DNA of 64,000 nucleotides, from the NCBI RefSeq assembly GCF_021458635.1, contig NZ_JAIRDQ010000002.1, positions 1 to 64,000 of the forward strand. The letters are read 5' to 3'. The stretch comes from Bradyrhizobium monzae (GTDB lineage: Bacteria > Pseudomonadota > Alphaproteobacteria > Rhizobiales > Xanthobacteraceae). Below, one piece after another: positions 44,810 through 51,215 of this stretch; the first letter of the stretch is position 1; every line of letters starts with the position of its first letter. A program made the translations under genes and the position numbers. Below the pieces are notes generated by a model. That model saw only the letters and a program-made list of their open reading frames with translations. It was not told the DNA's origin and made no database searches.

Positions 44810-45400
44810 TTACTCCTGCTGCATCCGCTTGGCGCGCTGGCGCCAATCGCTGACGGTGAGCCATAGCGCCGAGACCAAAAAGTAGATCGCACCGACGCCG
44901 GCATAGCCCGCGACATTCGCGATCGACGGCATTGCGGGCGTCGTGGCCTGAAAGATGAAGACCCCACCTGCGAGGGCCGACTGACCGCCGCTGAGCACCA
45001 TGGCCCATTGCGCGCCGAGACTTTTCCAGCGCCGGATCGCCGTCCCCAGCTGGAGCAAGCCGGACAGGATCGCCCATGCGCCGAACACGCCGAGCACCCA
45101 GTTCATGCTCGTTTGCAAGGCGACGACGACCGCGACCGATGTCGCGAGGCTGACCACAACGTTCAGCGCCTGCGTGCGGTTTTGCGTGAGGCCGCCGCTG
45201 CGCAAGACGTCGACGAAATTGGCCGCGGCGTCCCATGCCGGATAGAGCACGAGCAAGGCGCCGGCGATCGCAGCCGACGACGGCGCAACGGCGAACGCGG
45301 CAACGCCCCAGGCGACGGAGAACGCCGCACGGAGGAAGTAGTACTGTTTGAGCCACTGCTCGCGATCGTCACGAACGAGATCCATCTGATGATGCGTCAT
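44810..45400 (-). CDS. DUF308/HdeD-like membrane protein under TetR control
   Basis: 196 residues from ATG 45400, preceded by aaggagtgaagg. A cytosolic N-terminus (MTHHQMDLVRDDREQWLKQYYFLRAAFS) is followed by six hydrophobic helices (GVAAFAVAPSSAAIAGALLVLYPAWDAAANF, etc.) and a basic tail (DWRQRAKRMQQE). The helix pairs resemble DUF308/HdeD acid-resistance membrane proteins. A TetR-type operator (45415-45430) lies directly before the Shine-Dalgarno, matching one at the tetR gene upstream. Confidence 0.78.
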   Translation of the reverse strand: MTHHQMDLVRDDREQWLKQYYFLRAAFSVAWGVAAFAVAPSSAAIAGALLVLYPAWDAAANFVDVLRSGGLTQNRTQALNVVVSLATSVAVVVALQTSMNWVLGVFGAWAILSGLLQLGTAIRRWKSLGAQWAMVLSGGQSALAGGVFIFQATTPAMPSIANVAGYAGVGAIYFLVSALWLTVSDWRQRAKRMQQE

Positions 45401-45414
45401 TGCCTTCACTCCTT

Positions 45415-45430
45415 TACCTACTAGTTGGTA
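45415..45430 (-). promoter_or_regulatory. TetR-type operator 1 (TACC-N8-GGTA)
   Basis: tacctactagttggta is an imperfect palindrome with one mismatched pair, 15 bp before the DUF308 gene start. Same TACC-N8-GGTA half-site geometry and partly the same spacer (AGTT) as the site at 46092-46109. Confidence 0.6.
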
Positions 45431-45497
45431 GTCTTCACGCAGCAAGATGCGTTCACCCGGATGCTGCAGGGTGTCGTTGCCGTCTCGCCGATGTCTC

Positions 45498-46082
45498 TCA
45501 GTGTTTCGTGGACAGCCGATCCAGCAGCGGAGCGGTAATCACACCGAACATCTTTGGATCGCCATAGGCGCGCGCCGACAGCATCGCGCCGTGAATGGTC
45601 GCCATGAATCCTTCGGCCTCGACCCGTGCCGTGCCGGAGAGTTTGAGCTGCCCCTTCCGTTTGCCGCGCTCCATCACCGAGGTCAGCCAGGACGCCAGGA
45701 AACGGAAATGCGAGCGGACTTCGAGCGCCACCCCCTCCGGCAGCATCGGAAGCTCGCTCGCCAGCAGCGCACAGACGCAGAAGGGCGCCGTCGCATCGCT
45801 GATGCAGGCCTCCCAATACCCGACATAGCTTTTGAGCTGCCCGCGCGGATCCGGGATGTTGCGCTCGAGCGCCGCCAGGCCCGCCTCAGCCTCTTCGCGA
45901 TAGCGCGACACCAGGGTGCGGACGAGATCGACCTTGCTGGCGAAATGATGGTGGATGCTCGGCTTGCGGATGCCGACGACTTCGGCGACGTCGGCGTAGC
46001 TGAAGCCGTTGTAACCGCCCGCAATGATCAGCGTGCGGGCGCAGGCCAGAATGTCATCGGCGGTCGAGGAAACATTGGTCAT
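45498..46082 (-). CDS. TetR/AcrR family regulator
   Basis: 194 residues from ATG 46082; an in-frame TTG at 46091 is less likely. HTH: DILACARTLIIAGGYNGFSYADVAEVVGIRKPSIHHHFASKVDLVRTLV (landmark KPSIHHHFASK). The rest is a helical ligand domain of the TetR_C type (KSYVGYWEACISDATAPFCVCALLASELPML). An operator-like site sits 10 bp upstream, between -35 TTGACG (46117-46112) and the -10 position, and a matching site precedes the downstream membrane-protein gene. Confidence 0.92.
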   Translation of the reverse strand: MTNVSSTADDILACARTLIIAGGYNGFSYADVAEVVGIRKPSIHHHFASKVDLVRTLVSRYREEAEAGLAALERNIPDPRGQLKSYVGYWEACISDATAPFCVCALLASELPMLPEGVALEVRSHFRFLASWLTSVMERGKRKGQLKLSGTARVEAEGFMATIHGAMLSARAYGDPKMFGVITAPLLDRLSTKH

Positions 46083-46091
46083 GGAGAACAA

Positions 46092-46109
46092 CTACCTTCC
46101 AGTTGGTAG
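46092..46109 (-). promoter_or_regulatory. TetR-type operator 2 (TACC-N8-GGTA) in the tetR promoter
   Basis: ctacc (46092-46096) and ggtag (46105-46109) are perfect 5-bp inverted arms around 8 bp (ttccagtt). On the minus strand the site lies between -35 TTGACG and the start codon 10 bp away, so binding should block transcription of tetR. Confidence 0.6.
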
Positions 46110-46159
46110 GGCGTCAACAACGAGGTGCTTCACTCCCCCGTGAGTGCTAGGAGCCTCAC

Positions 46160-46657
46160 ATGACCGTTCGCCCGATCGTCCGCTATCCCGACCGCCGGCT
46201 TGCCATGCCCGCCCGCCCCGTCACCGCCTTCGACGACGGCTTGCGCGAGTTGGCAGCCGACCTGCTGGAGACGATGCGCGCCGCGCCCGGCATCGGCATC
46301 ACAGCGCCGCATATCGGCGTGCCCTTGCGCGTCGTCGTGCTCGAGCTCGACGCCAGGATTGGCGCGCAGACCTACGTCAACCCCGAGATCGAATGGGCCT
46401 CGCCGGAGATGATTTTGCACAAGGAAGGCAGCGTCTCGATGCCCGGCGTCAATGACGAGGTGCAGCGTCACGCGCGCGTGCGGATCAACTATCAGGATCT
46501 CGACGGCAACACGCATAGCGAGGAGTCAGACGGCTTGCGCGCCGTCTGCCATCAGCATGAGATCGATCAGCTCGACGGCCTGTTCTGGATCCAGCGGTTG
46601 TCGCGGCTCAAGCGCGAGCGGCTGGTGAAGAGGTTCGAGAAGATGGCGCGAACGTAA
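46160..46657 (+). CDS. Peptide deformylase homologue lacking two metal ligands
   Basis: 165 residues of the Def fold. Motif I is GIGITAPH (residues 44-51; canonical GxGxAAxQ), motif II is EGSVS (89-93; canonical EGCLS, so the metal Cys is Ser91) and motif III is QHEIDQ (132-137; canonical QHExDH, so the second metal His is Gln137). Only His133 and catalytic Glu134 remain. The protein is otherwise intact and near normal length (165-190). It is therefore probably not a classical metal-dependent deformylase. A housekeeping def gene would be expected elsewhere. The stop codon lies in a repeat arm. Confidence 0.88.
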   Translation: MTVRPIVRYPDRRLAMPARPVTAFDDGLRELAADLLETMRAAPGIGITAPHIGVPLRVVVLELDARIGAQTYVNPEIEWASPEMILHKEGSVSMPGVNDEVQRHARVRINYQDLDGNTHSEESDGLRAVCHQHEIDQLDGLFWIQRLSRLKRERLVKRFEKMART

Positions 46658-46814
46658 TCCGCCCTACGCGCTCTGCCCCTCCCGGCCTTGGCGATGGCTC
46701 AAGTTGCGTCCCCCTCGACAATCACGCCCAAGAGCTGCAAACGACGCGCACCAAGACCAGCGATCGGAAAGCACAGCCAAATGCGTAGGGCGGACTAGCG
46801 AAGCGTAATCCGCC
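46655..46814. repeat. Inverted repeat of the GCGTAGGGCGGA family
   Basis: Arms taatccgccctacgc (46655-46669) and gcgtagggcggacta (46783-46797) match at 14 of 15 positions. A second gcgtaatccgcc follows to 46814. The left arm begins with the TAA stop codon of the deformylase-like gene. Another Bradyrhizobium-type intergenic family. Confidence 0.7.
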
Positions 46815-46894
46815 GATCTTGCGGTATTACGACGCAAACGCCACAAGCAATTTGAGCGGTCTCGACAACCTCACCGCCAAGCGAAGTGTGGGCC

Positions 46895-47072
46895 GCCGCC
46901 CGCCTCAAGCTAAAGGATACGGAGGTCACCTGAGTCGAGTTGGCGAAGCGGCTCAAAAACACATGGCCTCAAGGCGACCGAAGCCTCAAATTGCAATCCG
47001 GCTGTTGTTGGGGCATATTTCGCGCAACATTCACGATCTCCTCATACGGCTGCGGCGAACTCAAGGCCTAAG
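46895..47072 (+). pseudogene. Decayed DUF6471-like gene fragment
   Basis: Pieces of one short protein are spread over three frames: RLKLKDTEVT-stop-VELAKRLK, then GLKATEAS in another frame, then IFRATFTI...CGELKA. Read together they follow the order I recall for DUF6471 (helical start, LAERL, GVKETE, KL-RG-F-ATFF, CG-L). A stop codon and at least two frameshifts are needed, so this is a relic. Identification is by weak pattern match. Confidence 0.4.
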
Positions 47073-47101
47073 AACAATGCCGAGTAGAACTCGGCGCACG
47101 C

Positions 47102-47410
47102 CTACTTGAAAGCCCCATACGTATACGCCTCCTGGTACGCATCTGGACTCGACGCTTCGACCATGTCGCGCAGTTTCGCCAGATGCGCCGCGAACTCGGG
47201 GCTCTGGAAGACCGCCGCCTGCTCGTCCGTCGATTGAAATTGACTGATGAGCACGGCCTTCGAGCCGTCGATACTCCGGTACATACGCCCGCCGATGAGC
47301 CCGTTCGGCCGATTTGCCATCGCCTCCGCGAAACTCCTCTGCGCCGCGACGAACTCCTCGATCCGACCAGGCTTGACCAGGAGAGTATTGATCGTCGTCA
47401 TCGCTTTCAT
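47102..47410 (-). CDS. Antibiotic biosynthesis monooxygenase (ABM) family protein
   Basis: 102-residue ferredoxin-like dimeric alpha-beta protein: TTINTLLVKPGRIEEFVAAQRSFAEAM at the start, GLIGGRMYRSIDGSKAVLISQFQSTDEQAAVFQSPEF in the middle. The fold is that of small quinol or anthrone monooxygenases and heme-degrading enzymes; many members are uncharacterised. ATG 47410 or 47401 is possible. Divergent from a LysR gene with an 88-bp gap, a layout in which the LysR usually controls its neighbour. Confidence 0.88.
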   Translation of the reverse strand: MKAMTTINTLLVKPGRIEEFVAAQRSFAEAMANRPNGLIGGRMYRSIDGSKAVLISQFQSTDEQAAVFQSPEFAAHLAKLRDMVEASSPDAYQEAYTYGAFK

Positions 47411-47498
47411 ATCCGCGCCCTCGTTGATTGATAAGGCACGCTAGAAGGCCGTATCCATTCTTGCCAGTTATGATTCATGATGGATATACTCACCATCC

Positions 47499-48428
47499 GT
47501 GAGCTTAACCCATCTCGACCTCAACCTGTTACTGACCCTCGATGCCGTACTCTCCGAGAAGAGTGTCGCGCGGGCGGCGGAGCGGCTGCATGTTACGCCG
47601 TCGGCGGTTAGTAACGCACTCGCGCGGTTGCGATTGGCGCTAGGGGATCCGCTCGTGGTTCGTAACGGTCGCGGTATCGTCCCGACACCGCGCGCCGTCG
47701 AGCTTGCACCAGCACTGAGAAGTGCGCTGGACCATCTCGATCGCGCCATCCGCAGCGAAACCTTTGATGCGGCAACGACGACACGACAATTCACGATCGC
47801 GGTCTCTGACGCCGGGCAGATTTCATGGCTGCCGGCATTCGGCCGCATGATGTCCGACAGAATGCCACGCGCCAAACTTCGCATGATCGGGATCGACACC
47901 TATCTTGCCTGGGGCGGCCCTCCCAGCGTCGAGGTCGATCTGGCGATCGCGGCCATCGAGGACGCCGCGCTGGATGTACATATTACGCCTCTTTACAACG
48001 AGAAGAGCGTCCTTGTTGCACGACGCGACCATCGGTGGGCGGGGCGGCGCCTGACGAAGCATCAGCTGTCGATGTTGCAGCACGTCGACGTCCAGGTGGC
48101 GCCCGGTCGCGGCTACCGGCAACTCGCACAACTCTATGCGGGCCTTGGGATCGAACGGAGTGTCGCCCTGGTCGTGCCCAGCTTCGTCGCTGCCGCGGCC
48201 GTCGTGGCTGAGACGCATTTCGTGGCAACACTTCCGGCCAGTCTCGTCGATGCCTTCAAGACGCAATTCAAGTTAAGTGCGCTACAGGCGCCGGTTCCGG
48301 CGCTCAAGACCGCCGTGAATCTGATTTGGCATGCCAGAACGAACGACGACCTTGCAGCGCGCACTTTGCGTTCGCTGGTGACCAGATCGTTCGAGCCGCC
48401 AGGAGGCTCGCGCCAAATGCGACCCTGA
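47499..48428 (+). CDS. LysR family transcriptional regulator (NodD-like branch)
   Basis: 309 residues from GTG 47499. The N-terminal HTH reads LTHLDLNLLLTLDAVLSEKSVARAAERLHVTPSAVSNALARLRLALGDPLVVRNGRGIVPTPRA (landmark DPLVVRNGRGIVPTPRA), typical of the NodD/LinR-like clade. The effector domain contains FTIAVSDAGQISWLPAFGRM and LYNEKSVLVARRDH. Probably regulates the divergent ABM gene through the short shared gap, which contains tgattcatgatgg. Confidence 0.9.
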   Translation: MSLTHLDLNLLLTLDAVLSEKSVARAAERLHVTPSAVSNALARLRLALGDPLVVRNGRGIVPTPRAVELAPALRSALDHLDRAIRSETFDAATTTRQFTIAVSDAGQISWLPAFGRMMSDRMPRAKLRMIGIDTYLAWGGPPSVEVDLAIAAIEDAALDVHITPLYNEKSVLVARRDHRWAGRRLTKHQLSMLQHVDVQVAPGRGYRQLAQLYAGLGIERSVALVVPSFVAAAAVVAETHFVATLPASLVDAFKTQFKLSALQAPVPALKTAVNLIWHARTNDDLAARTLRSLVTRSFEPPGGSRQMRP

Positions 48429-48507
48429 GAAGCACGTGATACATAGCAGTTCGCAAGTTCGGGCGATATGATCAGAACCTGCCGGCATCCCCGTGGGAGG
48501 TTTTGGA

Positions 48508-48921
48508 ATGGATTTTTCCGGGCGCTGCGCCTGCGGCGCGGTTCGTTACACCATTGCCGCCGCGCCGATCCGCGGCTTTCAATGCCAGTGCAGCGACTGC
48601 CAACGCGATACCGGGAGCGGCCACAGCTCTGTCTTCGTGTTCGCGCGCAACGCGGTCTCGGTGACCGGCGAGGTGCGCGAGATCGCACGCACGGCTGACA
48701 GCGGCGCAGTCAAACGCAAGGGGTTTTGTCCAAACTGCGGCTCGCCGATCTACAATCAGCCGGGCGAGAAGCCGGAGTACATCGGGATCTATGTCGGCAC
48801 GCTGGACGATGCCAGCACCTTCAAGCCATCCATCGTGCTGTTCTGCTCGCGCGGTTACGACTGGGATCGTCTCGATCCCGACATCCCCAAACTGCCGGAA
48901 TGGCATTCGGGATCGAAATAG
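48508..48921 (+). CDS. GFA family (glutathione-dependent formaldehyde-activating-like) protein
   Basis: 137 residues from ATG 48508, with gggagg 8 nt upstream (an ATG in-frame at 48493 lies before it). Zinc-binding cysteines are in order: SGRCACGAVRY, FQCQCSDCQRDTG and KGFCPNCGSPIY. The Mss4-like/CENP-V fold binds two zinc ions. Many members have no proven formaldehyde activity. Monocistronic, 79 bp after the LysR gene. Confidence 0.9.
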   Translation: MDFSGRCACGAVRYTIAAAPIRGFQCQCSDCQRDTGSGHSSVFVFARNAVSVTGEVREIARTADSGAVKRKGFCPNCGSPIYNQPGEKPEYIGIYVGTLDDASTFKPSIVLFCSRGYDWDRLDPDIPKLPEWHSGSK

Positions 48922-48993
48922 CTGGAGGCCGCGATCGCTTGAACCGAAGGCCCTGCCACGACGACCACAGAAGGTTCGGCCTCAGGGGGCAGC

Positions 48994-49101
48994 GTGGAAA
49001 AGGACCGCACCGGTGGAATGACACCGATTGCTGTCCTCAGCATCATCCTGGGCGGGATAGGCATCCTCAACGGGTTGTTCCTGCTGATGCTGAGGTCGTA
49101 G
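48994..49101 (+). CDS. Possible 35-residue single-helix membrane protein
   Basis: GTG 48994 is preceded by aggggg at 5 nt and opens a short charged N-terminus (MEKDRTGGMTP) followed by one helix with glycine zipper-like spacing (IAVLSIILGGIGILNGLFLLMLRS) and a stop. The hydrophobic composition and Shine-Dalgarno support a real small protein of the kind common in rhizobia; no homologue can be confirmed here. Confidence 0.4.
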   Translation: MEKDRTGGMTPIAVLSIILGGIGILNGLFLLMLRS

Positions 49102-49154
49102 CATGGGAGCGCGTGGCGGGCATCCGACGCAAGCGCCGCGCGCCTGCGCAACGG

Positions 49155-49592
49155 TCAGGACGGTAGCAAATCGACGAATGGATTAAGCACCGGCACGCCA
49201 AGCGGCTCGAAGTGCCTGACGTTGCGGGACAGGATCGTCAGCGCGTGCTGGCGTGCCGTCGCAGCGATGATGATGTCCGCAAATCCGGGCGCATGCCCCT
49301 GCCCACGAGCCCGGTCCGATAGCGTTCCCGCGAGACGCGCGGCCGCTGCGTCAAACGTCAGGATTCGGCCGCCATAGAGATGCAACACGGCCTCGAGCCA
49401 TAGCGCCAAGTCCTTGCTCCTGCGCGTCGCTTTCTCGCGACGCAGCTTGGCTATTCCGTCCTCAATCTCGGTAATCGTCACGACGGACAAGAACAAGGAG
49501 GCGGACTGCGTCTCCATCCATTCGGCGAGTGCGACCGGCACCGGCCGGTTCGGCGAGACGGCAAATATGACGTTGGTATCGACGAGGTACAC
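49155..49592 (-). CDS. vapC: PIN-domain toxin (VapC/FitB type)
   Basis: 145-residue PIN-fold endoribonuclease. Acidic metal-binding residues fit MYLVDTNVIF (Asp5), SVVTITEIEDGIAKL (Glu) and APGFADIIIAATARQHALTILSRNVRHF (Asp, then the Arg/Asn end). This TEIEDG-type core is that of the FitB-like VapC group, which cleaves RNA. It is downstream of an antitoxin gene, 3 bp apart, the normal antitoxin-first order. Confidence 0.9.
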   Translation of the reverse strand: MYLVDTNVIFAVSPNRPVPVALAEWMETQSASLFLSVVTITEIEDGIAKLRREKATRRSKDLALWLEAVLHLYGGRILTFDAAAARLAGTLSDRARGQGHAPGFADIIIAATARQHALTILSRNVRHFEPLGVPVLNPFVDLLPS

Positions 49593-49595
49593 GCT

Positions 49596-49838
49596 TCAGA
49601 AGTCGGTCTTGCGCAGCTTGGATCGATTGCGCACCGGCAAATCGCCCGTCCTGACGGGAGCCGACATCAGCAGTCGCCCAAAGCTCGGGACCTGCGACAG
49701 CCGCCGCCATTCATCGTAACTCAGGACGACCGCCTGCTTTTTGCCGTGACGCGTGATCACCGCCGGCTTGCCGTCGATGGCCTCATCGACGACTGCCGAG
49801 AGATTGGCCTTGGCATCACGAAGTTGGATTTCGCGCAT
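49596..49838 (-). CDS. Phd/YefM family antitoxin
   Basis: 80 residues from ATG 49838 (MREIQLRDAKANLSAVVDEAIDGKPAVITRHGKKQAVVLSYDEWRRL; landmark QLRDAKANLSAVVDEA). This is the DNA-binding and dimer region of Phd antitoxins; the disordered C-terminus (RTGDLPVRNRSKLRKTDF) should wrap the toxin. An earlier in-frame start at 49868 lies in the operator. A 15-bp palindrome 15 bp upstream is the likely autoregulatory site. Confidence 0.9.
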   Translation of the reverse strand: MREIQLRDAKANLSAVVDEAIDGKPAVITRHGKKQAVVLSYDEWRRLSQVPSFGRLLMSAPVRTGDLPVRNRSKLRKTDF

Positions 49839-49852
49839 GGAGCACCTAAGTG

Positions 49853-49867
49853 TGACTACTGTAGTCA
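49853..49867 (-). promoter_or_regulatory. Palindromic operator of the toxin-antitoxin operon
   Basis: tgactac (49853-49859) and gtagtca (49861-49867) are perfect 7-bp arms around one T, just upstream of the antitoxin start. Phd-type antitoxins bind palindromes in this position to repress their own operon. Confidence 0.6.
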
Positions 49868-49874
49868 TATAAGA

Positions 49875-50198
49875 TTACAGCCAATGGTTCAAGATGCCCC
49901 AGATCTTCCCGCAGATAAAATTTCGGCAGGCACCGCGTCCGAAGCAACCGCCGAATGTCTCCAACGGCACGATCAGAGCACGGGTCGTTCCGGCCTTAAG
50001 GACCCAATGTTCGGCAGCCCAACAAGCTCCGCGTCGGCAGCTTAAACGCTCAAATGCATTGAGCATCGATAAGGCCAGCAATGCTGTTGAAAACCGGTGC
50101 ATTCGCGCCGGACGAGTGCCGATCGCACGGTGCAAAACGCTTTTGCAGGTTGCATCGAGGGCCGCGCGCAAAAGCACGGTGGTTTCCGTGCCAAACAT
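49875..50198 (-). CDS. Hypothetical protein, possibly degraded
   Basis: 107 residues. ATG 50198 has a good Shine-Dalgarno (gagggga, 6 nt). The first 20 residues (MFGTETTVLLRAALDATCKS) resemble a family of short rhizobial proteins that start this way. The rest (Arg/Cys-rich, e.g. RLSCRRGACWAAEHWVLKAG) looks unlike a folded domain, so the frame may have drifted by mutation. It lies directly upstream of the toxin-antitoxin operon. Low confidence in function and integrity. Confidence 0.3.
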   Translation of the reverse strand: MFGTETTVLLRAALDATCKSVLHRAIGTRPARMHRFSTALLALSMLNAFERLSCRRGACWAAEHWVLKAGTTRALIVPLETFGGCFGRGACRNFICGKIWGILNHWL

Positions 50199-50246
50199 GA
50201 GGTGTCCCCTCGATGCCGGCTGAGAAGAGGTTAATCGCACTCCAGC

Positions 50247-50588
50247 TTACTGCGAGAGGGAATCGCCTGAGTTTCCGCCGTTCTTCACAGTCGCTCCCTT
50301 TGCTCGGCAGAGCTTTCTGATGAATGCCGCGATGGCATCGTAAGCTTGCAGCAACGGTGGGCTCAAAGAAAAGAAGGAGCCGAGCGCGATTGCAATTATT
50401 GCATGCCGAAGCGAAAAACCCTCGTCAGCTTCCGCAAGCTGGCTATTCGGATGGATCGATGCAGGCGATAGGCCGCTATGACGACCCTGACCATTCGCTC
50501 TCCGCGACCTTCGCGGGGGGATCATGATCACGACGAAGAGAACATTTATGAGCAGCCAGATGCCCAAAACAATGAACAGGGTGCGCAT
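50247..50588 (-). CDS. Small membrane-anchored hypothetical protein
   Basis: 113 residues from ATG 50588 (MRTLFIVLGIWLLINVLFVVIMIPPR), an N-terminal helix followed by a basic segment (RRSRRANGQGRH), then a second hydrophobic region (SLRHAIIAIALGSFFSLSPPLLQAYDAIAAFI) and a short polar tail. An N-in single-pass start with IMIPPR is common in short rhizobial membrane proteins. No function recognised; isolated. Confidence 0.6.
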   Translation of the reverse strand: MRTLFIVLGIWLLINVLFVVIMIPPRRSRRANGQGRHSGLSPASIHPNSQLAEADEGFSLRHAIIAIALGSFFSLSPPLLQAYDAIAAFIRKLCRAKGATVKNGGNSGDSLSQ

Positions 50589-51215
50589 CGGAAATCCCAA
50601 AAAATATAATTCGGTAAATCAGTCACGTTACTTCTACGTATGTTTCAAGCTCCCGTCACAATCATCTAGCTGCCGTGCCGAACGCAAGGGAAAAGCGCGT
50701 TCTCCTCCCCAAGACCGCCGCAGGACCGACGGGCGAACGGCGCTGAAGCGCTTCCTCCGCTACACCTGCTTGCACCGACGGCCTTCATGAAGTGCAAAAG
50801 ACGGCAGGTGCGTCGGCGGAAACCATCCTCGCGCTGGCAGCAGCGGGCTCACGCTGACGGTTGGCTCGCTAGACGCCGGACTTCTGCCAGCGAAGCATCG
50901 TTGGTCGGCCGGACAGCTTACGATGTGTCGACTCGACAAATGCCCGAGCACGTAAAGTGCACGGGGAAGCTCTATTCTTCCCCTGCGCTAGCGCGACGGT
51001 AGACGCCAAGTTCGCGCCGCCTTCTCTGTTCTGCTCAAGAAATAGGTATTACTACACCGTAATCGGACCAGAACGTGGCACAAATGCGACAACCCGGCAC
51101 ATTTGCATACCTTTCCCGCATTTTGCCTAGCCTATGGTTCCAGTCCTTGCGAAGGTTCGGGGAATTTCATGGGGGGACCCCGCGACCGATAATTCGGAAG
51201 CGGGCGGAGGTAAAA
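50589..51215. other. Gene-free stretch upstream of the type I secretion operon
   Basis: No credible gene in 627 bp; the small open frames are Arg/Ser-rich with no Shine-Dalgarno or recognisable motif. The last 150 bp (AT-richer, with attac at 51049-51053 and gtaat at 51060-51064 as weak inverted arms) should hold the promoter of the TolC-like gene. Confidence 0.5.

Noticed and set aside
51049..51064. attac-N6-gtaat inverted arms before the TolC-like gene as an operator
   Set aside because: Only five base pairs with no second copy or matching regulator nearby. It is too weak to call.
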